Of a stretch of 64,000 bases of DNA, positions 55,269 to 63,745 are shown piece by piece. The notes under the pieces were generated by a model. That model was not told the origin of the DNA. It ran no database searches and saw only the letters and a list, made by a program, of their open reading frames with translations. Position 1 is the first letter of the stretch, and every line of letters starts with the position of its first letter. Source of the DNA: JACKBK01 sp963707275 (GTDB taxonomy: Bacteria; Chloroflexota; Anaerolineae; JAAEKA01); assembly GCA_963707275.1 (NCBI GenBank), contig CAVPPH010000001.1, forward strand, positions 1,178,001 through 1,242,000, written 5' to 3'. The position numbers and the translations under genes are program-made.

Positions 55269-56395
55269 CACTCCCAGCCACCGCAGACATCGTCATCATC
55301 GGCGCAGGGGCGATTGGCTGCAGCACCGCCTGGCACCTCGCGCAGGCGGGCGTCACCAACGTCGTAGTGGTGGAGATGGGACAGGTGGGCAGCGGCTCGT
55401 CCAGCAAGTCGGCAAGCATGCTCAGCCTGCAGTTTGGCCGCGACGAAACGATGGCCCGTCTCGCGCAGCACGCCTACGCCTGCTACATGCGCTTCGAGGA
55501 GGAGATCGGCGTCCCCATCGACTTCCGCCCCATCGGCTGGCTGAACCTCGCGACCGCAAGCGAGGCTGACGCCCTGCGCCGCGAAGCGGCCACGCTCCAG
55601 TCACTGGGGATCACCACTGAGCTGCTGACGCCGGACGAGATCACGCGCCGCTACCCGCTGCTCAACGTCGAAGACATCGTTCTCGGAACGTACGGCCCCG
55701 ATGACGGGCCGTTTGATCCACACATGATACTTTGGGGTTATGTCAAACGAGCCAGCCAGCATGGCGTGCGATTCATGCAAGGCGTCAGGGCCACGGGGAT
55801 CGTGCAGCGCGGCGGCCGGGTCATGGAGGTTGAAACCGACGCGGGAACCATCGCCACGCCGCTGGTGATCAACGCCGCTGGTCCGTGGGCAGCCGAGATT
55901 GGCCGCTGGGCCGGCCTCGACATTCCAATCCTCAACTCAGCGCGCAGCATTCTGGTGACTGCACCGCTGGCCGCTGTGCCCGCTGATCACCCCTTCGTCG
56001 AGGACCTGTCGGTCGAGTGGTACTTCCGCCCCGAGATCGACGGCGTGTTGATGGGCATGGGGAAGCGCCCGGCGCCCGATCTCAACACCGAAACGCCGCC
56101 TGAAATGATCGACGCCATGATCGACGCCGCCGTCCACCGGGTCCCGGTCCTGGCGCAGGCTGAGTTGCTGACGGCCTGGACCGGCATCCGCCCACTGACA
56201 GCCGACGGCTATCCCATCGTCGGCGCTGCGTCCGGGGTCGATGGGCTGCTGCTGAACTGCGGCTGGGGCGGTGTGGGCATCATCATGGCGCCCGTAGCCG
56301 GGCAATTGCTGGCGGATCTTGTCACCAGCGGCGGTTCCAGTCTTGCAGATTTGGGGCGATTCTCATTGCGCAGGTTCGACAGCGCAGCGAAATAA
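55265..56395 (+). CDS. FAD-dependent amine/amino acid oxidoreductase (DadA/SoxB type)
   Basis: 376 residues, intact. The dinucleotide-binding motif IVIIGAGAIGCSTAWHLA is at the N-terminus (Gly 13, 15, 18), followed by GSGSSSKSASMLSLQFGR, FDPHMILWGYVKRASQHG, VINAAGPWAAEIGRWAGL and the C-terminal TGIRPLTADGYPIVGAAS with NCGWGGVGI. This matches the sarcosine oxidase beta/D-amino acid dehydrogenase family, which oxidises secondary amines. Overlap with the GxxExxY gene suggests co-translation, though a common role is not obvious. Confidence 0.88.
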   Translation: MTLPATADIVIIGAGAIGCSTAWHLAQAGVTNVVVVEMGQVGSGSSSKSASMLSLQFGRDETMARLAQHAYACYMRFEEEIGVPIDFRPIGWLNLATASEADALRREAATLQSLGITTELLTPDEITRRYPLLNVEDIVLGTYGPDDGPFDPHMILWGYVKRASQHGVRFMQGVRATGIVQRGGRVMEVETDAGTIATPLVINAAGPWAAEIGRWAGLDIPILNSARSILVTAPLAAVPADHPFVEDLSVEWYFRPEIDGVLMGMGKRPAPDLNTETPPEMIDAMIDAAVHRVPVLAQAELLTAWTGIRPLTADGYPIVGAASGVDGLLLNCGWGGVGIIMAPVAGQLLADLVTSGGSSLADLGRFSLRRFDSAAK

Positions 56396-56463
56396 CGCTT
56401 TGCTCTGCGCTCCTGGCGATTCAACAACCCGTCTGTGATTTTCGCCAACCTCCCGCCGCTGAC

Positions 56464-56517
56464 TATAATCTCCTGTTGTCACGCTTCGTCCGTTACGGAG
56501 ACTGACAACAGGAGATT
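56464..56517 (+). promoter_or_regulatory. -10 element overlapping a 15-bp hairpin over the ribosome binding site
   Basis: TATAAT leads into AATCTCCTGTTGTCA, exactly complementary to TGACAACAGGAGATT downstream. The right arm contains the AGGAG ribosome binding site of the M23 gene, and a smaller TCCG/CGGA hairpin sits in the loop. It could be an operator or a translation-masking structure. Confidence 0.6.
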
Positions 56518-56521
56518 TCAT

Positions 56522-57688
56522 TTGTCAACCCTCTCGACTACCAGGCCGTTATGGCACCATGTCACTCTCCCGCCGCGCGCTGGCGTAGTTCTGGCCGTGA
56601 TTTCTTTGGTGTTGCTGGCAAGCTGTTCAGCTTTGCCGCCGGAACCGACCGCAACACCCTTGCCGACTGCTACCGCAACCGAAACAGCCACGCCGACGCC
56701 ATCGCCAACACAGACGTCCACACCGACCGCGACGGCAACTCATACAGCAACCGCCACCGCGACCCCCGCACCCACAGACACGCCCACCGCCACTCCGACT
56801 GCCACGGCAACAGCCACCGCTACCGCGACGCTCACGACCACCCAGTCCAGCCTGGCAGCCAACGTACTGGTGACGTCGACGCCCATTGTACCGGGCGGGC
56901 TCTGGCCGACGCCGGATGTCTCGCAGGCCAGCGAGCACTACTGGCTGGGCAGGCCGACCGGCGCCGGCACCACGCAGTGGGCCAGCCCGTTCTACCCCTA
57001 CGCCAGCACCGGCCAGGGCGCGTATCTGGTACACCACGGTGCGGACATTGCCAACCCGCTGGGTACGCCGCTCTACGCGCCGGCCGACGGGACTGTGGTT
57101 TTCGCCGGCCCTGACGATCAGGTCGCAGTTGGCCCGACCACCAACTTCTTCGGCATCCCGGTGGTCATCGAGCTGGACCGGCGCTATCGCGACCAGCCGG
57201 TGTACGTGCTGCTGGGCCACATGTCCAGCACGACCGTTACGCCCGGCCAGCGCGTGCAGCGCGGCCAGCAGGTCGGCACGGTCGGCAGCACCGGTATCGC
57301 GCTCGGTCCGCACGTCCACGTCGAGGTGCGGGTCGGCGTCAACGACTATGATCACACACGCAACCCGGAGTTCTGGCTGCAACCGCTGCCTGGCCACGGT
57401 ACGGTAGCCGGACGCGTGCTGACCGCCGACGGACGCCACCTGCCCGAAGTGCCGCTGCTCTTCTACCCCGGCCCCAACTTTAACTCGCCGCGCTACTATG
57501 CCTACACCTACATCGACGGCCTGGGCCTGATCAACCCCGACGACGAGTGGGGCGAAAACTTCCTGTTGTCAGACCTGCCGGCCGGACGATACCTGCTGGA
57601 AGCGACCGTCAACGGCAAAGTCTATCGCCAGAACATCACGGTCGAAGCCGGCAGAACCTCGTGGGCAGAGATCCGCACGGAGGACTGA
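56522..57688 (+). CDS. M23 (LytM-type) metallopeptidase lipoprotein
   Basis: 388 residues, intact. A TTG start 7 nt after AGGAG gives a lipoprotein signal with lipobox LLASC (Cys 35). A Thr-Pro-Ala linker of about 80 residues (TATATPAPTDTPTATPT) follows. The M23 domain has zinc ligands H171 and D175 in HHGADIA and H264-x-H266 in GPHVHVEV. A C-terminal beta domain (VAGRVLTADGRHLPEVPLL) resembles a carboxypeptidase-regulatory-like fold. It would cleave peptidoglycan cross-links or act as an amidase activator outside the membrane. Confidence 0.87.
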   Translation: MSTLSTTRPLWHHVTLPPRAGVVLAVISLVLLASCSALPPEPTATPLPTATATETATPTPSPTQTSTPTATATHTATATATPAPTDTPTATPTATATATATATLTTTQSSLAANVLVTSTPIVPGGLWPTPDVSQASEHYWLGRPTGAGTTQWASPFYPYASTGQGAYLVHHGADIANPLGTPLYAPADGTVVFAGPDDQVAVGPTTNFFGIPVVIELDRRYRDQPVYVLLGHMSSTTVTPGQRVQRGQQVGTVGSTGIALGPHVHVEVRVGVNDYDHTRNPEFWLQPLPGHGTVAGRVLTADGRHLPEVPLLFYPGPNFNSPRYYAYTYIDGLGLINPDDEWGENFLLSDLPAGRYLLEATVNGKVYRQNITVEAGRTSWAEIRTED

Positions 57689-57700
57689 ACACAACGCTTA

Positions 57701-57909
57701 TGTCATGTTGAGCGGGTCTGACGCACAATCCGCATCACGAACATACCAAAGCGAAACATCTCGCGTATCGACCAGTCGATGATTTTTCGGCTGGCGAGTT
57801 GTGTACCCATCGACAGTGCTGCGAGTAAGTGCAGTCGATTTACACGACGCCACTGGATCACGATACGGTCACTTATGAGACTTCTCCGCCAGACCCGCTC
57901 AACATGACA
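57701..57909. mobile_element. MITE-like 209-bp element with 20-bp perfect terminal inverted repeats
   Basis: TGTCATGTTGAGCGGGTCTG at the left is the exact complement of the right end. The interior has no gene. It lies between the convergent peptidase and solute-binding genes, and its right end forms the last 11 codons of the latter. A clear target duplication is not seen. An alternative is two outward terminators. Confidence 0.55.
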
Positions 57910-58840
57910 TGACCAGGTGTGCAGCCTCTTCGGGATAATCGTTTGGTCATCCCACGGCGGGTTTCGCGGGCTCCAAACCATCTTGTCAATCCTGTAAATC
58001 CTGTCCAAAATCTCCCCGCTACTTCGACCACCAAACCAGGCTTGCCAAACCAGCGCGCTTGCAAAGCTGCAAGCGTGCCATCAGCTTCCAAAGCCTCCAG
58101 CGCCTCGTCAACCTGCGCCTGCAAGATCGGCGCTTTACGCGGCATCACGACGACGTACGGGTCCGACACAATCGGCTCCGCGGCGATGCGCAGCTGGCCG
58201 ATTGCGGGGAACTGCAAGGCGCTGACGCGGTCCACCAGCGCGGCATCGGCGCCACCGTCTGCGACGACTTGCAAAGCCTGCTGGGCGGTCTCCTGCGCCA
58301 GAATTTCCACATCGGGGAAGTCGCTGCGCAGCCTGCGCGCCTGCAAGTCGCCTTCCGATCCCCACTCCACGGCGATGCGCAGGCCGGCCAGGTCGTCGAG
58401 CGTGTTCAGATCCGTCCGGCCGGACGCGGCGACCAGCACCAGTCCTGCCTCGAAGTAAGGCCGGGAAAACGCCACGTCCTGGCTGAACTGCGGCTGGTAC
58501 GGCAGCGCAGAGAGCGCAGTATCGACGCGACCGGCCCAGACCGCGTCCACCAGCCCGTCGAACCCGATACCCTCGATGCTGGCCTCAACGCCCCAGCGCT
58601 CGGCAATGGCACGCGCCAGATCGACATCGAAACCGACCGGCCGGCCGTCGTGTCCAGCGCTTCAAAGGGCGGGAAACTGGGGTCCATTGCGACCCGCCAG
58701 ACGCCTTCCTGTTGAATGCGATCCCAAACCCGATCGCGCGGCTGGCCCACTGTTCGCCACAGAATCAGCGCCAGCGCCAGCAACAGGACTGCACCGCCAG
58801 CCAGCCACAGTCGCCGGTCGTGCAGGAATTTGCTGGTCAC
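57873..58840 (-). CDS. Family 3 extracellular solute-binding protein (one frame change)
   Basis: An N-terminal membrane segment (LWLAGGAVLLLALALILW), then VWRVAMDPSFPPFEALD and, after a frame change near 58650, GRPVGFDVDLARAIAERWGV, TALSALPYQPQFSQDVAFS, LAGLRIAVEWGSEGDLQARR, ADAALVDRVSALQF and LAALQARWFGK. This is the amino-acid-type periplasmic binding fold. The last 50 residues after RWFGK are not family-like and run into the inverted-repeat element. GTG start 1 nt after the hydrolase stop, so the two are co-transcribed. No ABC permease is present in the window. Confidence 0.75.
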
Positions 58841-58841
58841 G

Positions 58842-59981
58842 CTACTCGCTCCCTCCCGGGCCGGTGAGTTCCTGGCCGCGGCTGTAACGTTGCACTTCCA
58901 GGTAGATCGGCTTCGGCTCGAAATCAGGCGTCACGAAGGTGAAGTAGTCCTGATAAGTGCGCAGGCCGGCGGGGTAACGAAACGCCCAGAATGCCAGCAC
59001 CTCAGCCCACGGCCATTCATCCAGCACCTTCTGGTAGGCGCGCACGGTGTATTCGATCCGCTGGCCGGGCCTCACGGCGCGCGTCCAGCGCGGGTGATCG
59101 TTCCAGCCGGCCTCGGTGATCAGGATCGGCTTGTCGCCGTCGCCATTGGCAACCATCACATCGCGCAGCAGTTCGGTGCGGGCAAAATTGATCGCGTCGG
59201 GTGCGGCCGGCTCGTCGGGCGGAAACTTGCCGCCGTAGGCGTGGACAGCCAGCGCGTCGAACCAGGGTGACGCGCCGGCGTCGTACATCGCTTGCAGGTA
59301 GGCCAGGTCATCCATCCCCCACTCGCTGCCGGGCGGGGCCAGGGTAGGCGCCAACGCGCCGCCCAGCACCTGCACATCGGGGTTAGCTTCCTTGGCGCGT
59401 GTGTAGGCGACCCGCAGCATTTCAGTGTACGCGACCGGATCGACCGGTCGAAATCCCCACTCCAGGCTCAGGTTCGGTTCGTTCCAGATGACAATCGTGT
59501 CCACCACGCCGCGATAGCGATCCACAAATTCATAGACGTAGTTGCCAAAGTCGTCGTAGTGCTCTTCGTCCAGGTAGAGAGGCGTGGTGTCGTCGGGGCG
59601 CGCCCACTGCGGCGCATAGCCCAGCCGCGCGATAACCTTCAGCCCCTGCGCGGCCGCGTGACGCATCACCATGTCGCTATGATTCCACCGGCCCTCGCCG
59701 GGCCGATTGGGCTCGACGTAGGCCCAGGGGAAGAACTCGACGATCGAGCCCGCGCCCATCTCGCGCACCATCTCCAACGTGCGCTTGACCTTCCATTCCT
59801 CCACCTCGTCGGTCAGCCGGGTGTGGACGCCCATCTTCGGGTTGATGGACTGGACGGTTTGCTGCGGGCCGACGCTGACGCGGGAGCGCGACCGCACGAC
59901 AACAAAGGCGATGATCCCCGCAGCAATCAGCAGCAGAAGCAGAAGCGCGGCGCGGCGCGATGAAAATCGAAGTCGGGACAT
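58842..59981 (-). CDS. Membrane-anchored glycoside hydrolase-like TIM-barrel protein
   Basis: 379 residues, intact. The N-terminal segment AALLLLLLIAAGIIAFVVV anchors or exports the protein. The barrel shows MGVHTRLTDEVEEW, SIVEFFPWAYVEPN, KVIARLGYAPQW, VIWNEPNLSLEWGF with the acid/base Glu 168, FDALAVHAYGG and ILITEAGWNDHPRW with the nucleophile Glu 290, the clan A arrangement seen in GH5/GH39-like enzymes. The family is not pinned down. It is the first gene of an operon with the solute-binding protein. Confidence 0.82.
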   Translation of the reverse strand: MSRLRFSSRRAALLLLLLIAAGIIAFVVVRSRSRVSVGPQQTVQSINPKMGVHTRLTDEVEEWKVKRTLEMVREMGAGSIVEFFPWAYVEPNRPGEGRWNHSDMVMRHAAAQGLKVIARLGYAPQWARPDDTTPLYLDEEHYDDFGNYVYEFVDRYRGVVDTIVIWNEPNLSLEWGFRPVDPVAYTEMLRVAYTRAKEANPDVQVLGGALAPTLAPPGSEWGMDDLAYLQAMYDAGASPWFDALAVHAYGGKFPPDEPAAPDAINFARTELLRDVMVANGDGDKPILITEAGWNDHPRWTRAVRPGQRIEYTVRAYQKVLDEWPWAEVLAFWAFRYPAGLRTYQDYFTFVTPDFEPKPIYLEVQRYSRGQELTGPGGSE

Positions 59982-59988
59982 GCCGTCG

Positions 59989-59994
59989 ATTATA
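59989..59994 (-). promoter_or_regulatory. -10 element for the glycoside hydrolase operon
   Basis: The minus strand reads TGG then TATAAT, 7 nt before the ATG, so the transcript may be leaderless. The alternative upstream start would lie before this promoter. Confidence 0.45.
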
Positions 59995-60015
59995 CCACGA
60001 AGCCCACACAAGAGT

Positions 60016-60041
60016 TGAGGACAGACGGGCGTCTGTCCTCA
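60016..60041. repeat. 12-bp palindrome upstream of the glycoside hydrolase promoter
   Basis: TGAGGACAGACG and CGTCTGTCCTCA are perfect arms around 2 nt. It lies 22 bp upstream of the -10, a suitable place for an operator. The remaining 160 bp to the next gene show nothing. Confidence 0.5.
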
Positions 60042-60202
60042 GGTTCGAAGAACGGTACAATGCAGTTGGGGCTGGTTCCCATAGGTCTTTGTGCGTCACG
60101 TGTCGCCTCGCGGCGCAGAAATCACCAGCCCCTGTGAATATTGTAACAGAATTTCCTGCTCCCGTAAAGGGTTCGCGAGAAATTGCCCATTATTGATACC
60201 GG

Positions 60203-60601
60203 TTACTTCAACCCCCATGTCTGCGGCGTGGTCAGTTCCAGGCTGTTGCCAGCGGGATCGCGGAAATAGAGCGAGAATCCGCCGCCCGGCCACGTCACCT
60301 CGGTTTCGATCGCTACGCCCAGCTGAGCCAGCCGGCCGCGCCAGGCATCGACCTGATCGCCAGCCATCGCGAACGCGATGTGGCCCGGGCCGTGCGCGCC
60401 GTGAGCCGGCGCGCTGCCTGCACCGGTGGCTGTCTCGTCTGGATTGAACAGCAGCAGGACGCCTGCCCCGCAGCGATAAAAGACGTGCCGGCCCGATACG
60501 CTGGCGAACGGTTCGAGACCGAGCACTTCCTTATAGAAGCGCATGGCCGCGTCAAGATCATCGACGTACAGGCAAGTTTCGAGAATTCGGTTGACTTCCA
60601 C
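60203..60601 (-). CDS. Single-domain VOC (glyoxalase-like) protein
   Basis: 132 residues, intact: RILETCLYVDDLDAAMRFYK, HVFYRCGAGVLLLFNPDE, GHIAFAMAGDQVDAWRGRLA and GGGFSLYFRDPAGNSLELTT. These are the paired beta-alpha-beta-beta-beta units of glyoxalase and bleomycin-resistance proteins, which act as dimers on a metal ion. GTG start with an AGGAG site. Substrate unknown. Confidence 0.85.
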   Translation of the reverse strand: MEVNRILETCLYVDDLDAAMRFYKEVLGLEPFASVSGRHVFYRCGAGVLLLFNPDETATGAGSAPAHGAHGPGHIAFAMAGDQVDAWRGRLAQLGVAIETEVTWPGGGFSLYFRDPAGNSLELTTPQTWGLK

Positions 60602-60683
60602 GGGTTGTCTCCTGGAATATGCGGCGCACCCAACAGCGGTAGCAGTTTGACGCCCAGAGATTGCCGGAGATGCATCACCTCCT

Positions 60684-60711
60684 GCTCTGGCCGGTTTCCG
60701 ACAGAGCCAGC
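60684..60711 (-). repeat. Degenerate copy of the 19106-19131 hairpin arm
   Basis: Read on the minus strand, CTGGCTC, a variable 7-8 nt, then ACCGGCCAGAGC matches the arm at 19107-19133. It lies between divergent genes. Confidence 0.45.
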
Positions 60712-60753
60712 ACCGGAGTTACGCCTGGACGTATCGTGAGTGACGCCGCCGGT

Positions 60754-60783
60754 TTGACGGCCAGCCCTGGCCGGTGATACACT
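60754..60783 (+). promoter_or_regulatory. Sigma-70-like promoter for the threonine synthase-like gene
   Basis: TTGACG and TACACT with an 18-bp spacer, about 55 nt before the ATG. Confidence 0.45.
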
Positions 60784-60838
60784 CGGATCTGTCGCGTTAT
60801 TGTACCAGCCCGCCGGAACCGCGCCAAAGATTCTCGCC

Positions 60839-61984
60839 ATGGATGCCACTTATCCCAGCCAACCGCCAATCCTTCGCTGCCAGACCTGCCGCGCAGAGCA
60901 TTCCATCGATTCGCCGATCTGGGTCTGCCCATGTGGCGGCCTGCTGGACGTGGAGACCTCGGCGATCTTTCCCGTCGACTCGCTGGCGGGGCGGCCGGCC
61001 AGCCTGTGGCGCTATCGCGAGGCACTGCCGCTGCGCCGCGACACGCAGCCGGTCAGCCTGGGCGAAAGCATGACGCCACTGCTGCCGGTTTCAGCGGGTG
61101 GACGGGAGGTCTTTCTCAAGATCGACCACCTGCTGCCCACCGGTTCGTTCAAGGACCGCGGCGCAGCGGTATTGCTGACAAAAATGCGCGAACTTGGCGT
61201 AACTTCCGGGGTCGAAGATTCGTCAGGTAATGCAGGAGCGGCGATTGCAGCTTACGCGGCCGCAGCCGGTGTGCCGGTGTCGATCTACGTCCCAGCCAGC
61301 GCGCCGGAGGCCAAGGTGTCCCAGATTCGACTGTATGGCGCTCGGCTGGTTTCGGTGCCGGGCAGCCGCGAGGACACCACGACAGCCGCGCTGGCCGAGG
61401 CGCAGCAAAGCTACTACGCCAGCCACGTCTGGAACCCGTTCTTCCTCGAAGGCACCAAGACCGCCGCCTTCGAAATCTGGGAACAACTTGGACGCCGGGC
61501 GCCTGACTGGGTTATCACGCCAGTAGGCCATGGAACGATGCTGCTTGGCCTGTTCAATGGCTTTCAGCAACTGCTTCGAGCTGGCGTCACCGCCAGCCTG
61601 CCGCGCATCGTCGGTGTCCAGGCGGCCAACTGTGCGCCGCTGGCCGCGGCTTGGTTCAGCGAGGCGAGCGCGCTGCCGGAGGTCACACGCAACAGCACGA
61701 TTGCCGACGGTATCGCGATTGCCCGCCCGCCGCGCTGGCGCCAGATTGTGGCGGCAATCGCCGCAAGCCGCGGCGAGATTGCGCCGGTCAATGACGAGGC
61801 GATCTGGCGCGCGTTCCACGGTTGGGCCGCACGCGGCATCGCAGTCGAGCCGACAGCGGCGAGCGCCCTGGCTTTTCTCGACCAATGGCTTGCAGCAACC
61901 GGTCCGCGGCCAGATGAAACGATTGTCGTTTTGTTGACAGGCTCCGCGTTGAAGACATCGACAAAGATTTTGAATCGAACTTGA
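60839..61984 (+). CDS. thrC: Threonine synthase-like PLP enzyme
   Basis: 381 residues, intact. An N-terminal zinc-ribbon-like segment (Cys 14, 17, 30, 32) precedes the fold type II PLP core with LPTGSFKDRGAAVLL (PLP-binding Lys 105), SSGNAGAAIAAYAAAAG, GHGTMLLGLFNGF and VVLLTGSALK. It would convert O-phosphohomoserine to threonine. Related cysteate- or diaminopropionate-forming enzymes share the fold, so the gene name is probable, not certain. ATG chosen at MDATYPSQPP. The stop overlaps the next promoter. Confidence 0.83.
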   Translation: MDATYPSQPPILRCQTCRAEHSIDSPIWVCPCGGLLDVETSAIFPVDSLAGRPASLWRYREALPLRRDTQPVSLGESMTPLLPVSAGGREVFLKIDHLLPTGSFKDRGAAVLLTKMRELGVTSGVEDSSGNAGAAIAAYAAAAGVPVSIYVPASAPEAKVSQIRLYGARLVSVPGSREDTTTAALAEAQQSYYASHVWNPFFLEGTKTAAFEIWEQLGRRAPDWVITPVGHGTMLLGLFNGFQQLLRAGVTASLPRIVGVQAANCAPLAAAWFSEASALPEVTRNSTIADGIAIARPPRWRQIVAAIAASRGEIAPVNDEAIWRAFHGWAARGIAVEPTAASALAFLDQWLAATGPRPDETIVVLLTGSALKTSTKILNRT

Positions 61985-62009
61985 CGAAAAAATCGCGCTC
62001 AGGTATACT
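61981..62009 (+). promoter_or_regulatory. Strong sigma-70-like promoter overlapping the thrC stop
   Basis: TTGACG and TATACT with a 17-bp spacer; the TTGA includes the thrC stop codon. It would start a transcript with a leader of about 285 nt. Confidence 0.65.
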
Positions 62010-62299
62010 CTTCTACACATAATCCAGTTGTTCTTTGTCCTGAGGGTTGGTCAGACTACACCAATGCTCCCGCACAAAAGGCGCGTCCCCAACACAATCC
62101 GGGTTTTATCGGGAAACAGGTTGTTCCCCGGACAGTTCTTTCTGTGCGACGCCTCTTCTGCCGCCACCTCTCACCACTGCCACTCGCTGGACCCGTCACA
62201 TTGGCCTACCACGGCCTGCGCAGTTCGACCCGAAACATTGGTAGTTACTATTGGCGCGATGGACGCGTCACAATCTATTGCACGTAGGAGGTGCTAACC
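62010..62299 (+). other. Long untranslated leader of the duplicated-domain lipoprotein gene
   Basis: The 315-bp gap between thrC and the lipoprotein gene holds no convincing gene; its longest frame is Ser/His/Pro-rich. Local complementarity (TTGGT with ACCAA near 62050) hints at structure. It ends in a good TAGGAGG ribosome binding site. A known riboswitch class was not recognised. Confidence 0.4.
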
Positions 62300-63232
62300 A
62301 TGCGGTTCTTTAGGCTACTTGCTCTGATGTTGATTGCATCCTTGCTGGTGAGTGCGTGTGGCGCTGCGACCGCGCCAACCGTCAGTGAGGAAACGGACTC
62401 CGGTCAGCGATTCCTGGTTTCGCTCCCTAGAATGGTTGTTGACATCGATGATGCTGGCCAGGCTTCCATTGGCGGTCTAAGCGTTGACGCGGTGAACAGT
62501 CTGATGCCTGGTCTGGCGATGCCCGATCTGGCAGTGAACCCCTTCTATGTTGACTGGATGCGCAACACCAACGTCCAGCACATGGAGTTGGTCAGTGGCG
62601 ACGACGGCGTGTTCGTGTTCATCAACGGCGAGCCGCTGCCCTATCTTGGCTGGAATGATGAGGCGTTGAGCAACCTGGCTATCGTGACCGGTCTGACCGG
62701 CCTGCCCTATGGCGAGTTGATCGGCAAGCTGGTGCCCATTATTCAGCGAACGGGCCTCGACTTCGCCGTGAAGTTCCCGATGCAGGAAGGCGCGGCCGAG
62801 ATTGCACTGCGCGACCCCAGCGTCCCCGTCACGGCGCCTGAGACGGCCGAAGCTCAGCCGGCGACGTTCATCACTCGTATCGACGTGAAGTATGACGAAA
62901 ATGGCGTGCCCACTATGGCCGGCATCAGCAGCCGCGATCTGGCCTCGGCCGCTGGCCTCTACCTGCCGGTGGAACTGACCCCCGATACCCTGGCTCAGCT
63001 CAAGGCCGCCGGCGTCAGCGAAATGCGCCTGGTCACCGGCAACAACGGTGTCTTCATCACCATCAACGGTCAGCCGCTTCCCAACATCGCGTGGAACGAT
63101 GCGATTTTGAGCAACACGGCCGACATGTATCAGCAGATGAACCCGGACAGCCCATACATCGCGCTGGCCAAGCTGTTCCTGCCGGAACTCGACAACCTGG
63201 ACATCGATCTTCGCTTGCTGTTCCCGCAGTAA
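62300..63232 (+). CDS. Lipoprotein with internal duplication
   Basis: 310 residues, intact. Lipobox LLVSACG gives a lipid-modified Cys at residue 20. Two similar halves follow: VVDIDDAGQASIGGLSVDAV, MELVSGDDGVFVFINGEPLP and YLGWNDEALSNLA; then VKYDENGVPTMAGISSRDLA, MRLVTGNNGVFITINGQPLP and NIAWNDAILSNTA. Each half contains a V-F-(V/I)-x-I-N-G-(E/Q)-P-L-P hairpin. The family is not recognised; a surface-exposed binding protein is plausible. It is followed 36 nt later by a small membrane protein. Confidence 0.75.
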   Translation: MRFFRLLALMLIASLLVSACGAATAPTVSEETDSGQRFLVSLPRMVVDIDDAGQASIGGLSVDAVNSLMPGLAMPDLAVNPFYVDWMRNTNVQHMELVSGDDGVFVFINGEPLPYLGWNDEALSNLAIVTGLTGLPYGELIGKLVPIIQRTGLDFAVKFPMQEGAAEIALRDPSVPVTAPETAEAQPATFITRIDVKYDENGVPTMAGISSRDLASAAGLYLPVELTPDTLAQLKAAGVSEMRLVTGNNGVFITINGQPLPNIAWNDAILSNTADMYQQMNPDSPYIALAKLFLPELDNLDIDLRLLFPQ

Positions 63233-63268
63233 TCACGGGCCATTGGCCATCAGAAAGGAGCAACCAGG

Positions 63269-63745
63269 GTGAAAAGTCGTTACAACGGACTACGTACAAT
63301 CGGAACCCTCGCGCTCATCCTGGCCTGGGTCGTCCTGATCCTGGGCATCGTCTTTGGCGTCGCGACCTGGCTGGGGCTCGGCGCCTTTCAGAACGCGCTG
63401 GACCTACACCCTTGGCCCCGCTGCCCATCATGGGTGTGATCCCCGGCGTGCTGTGGGGCATCCTGGGCTTCCTGGTTTACTACGCGATCGGCAAGACACT
63501 GCACTTGCTGGTGGACGTGGACGAACGAACCATGCAGGTTCGCCTGGCAGTCGGAGCAGCCGGCTGCTGCCGAGGATTGCAGGCGCGAGATGTCCGGCGA
63601 ATTGAAGCGCCAGGCCAAGCTGATCGCCGCCAACCTCGAAGCCACCCAGGACATCCAGCGCCAACTGGCAGCCATCGAAAGCAAAGTGGGCGTCAGCACC
63701 GGCCGTTGCACCGGCAGCAGCGATAGCGCGCGGGCGCCGCGGTAG
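63269..63745 (+). CDS. Small two-helix membrane protein with helical tail (frame changes)
   Basis: GTG start with AAAGGAG upstream. The first part, NGLRTIGTLALILAWVVLILGIVFGVATW, is written here only as the hydrophobic helices TLALILAWVVLILGIVFG and, in a second frame, IPGVLWGILGFLVYYAIG; a coiled-coil tail EMSGELKRQAKLIAANLEA, TQDIQRQLAAIE follows in a third. At least two one-base changes (near 63395 and 63550). End taken at TAG 63743, uncertain. Resembles small DUF-type inner-membrane proteins; function unknown. Confidence 0.5.

Noticed and set aside
61985..62299. A named riboswitch in the leader of the lipoprotein gene
   Set aside because: I could not match conserved core motifs of any riboswitch class by eye; kept only as an unexplained leader.
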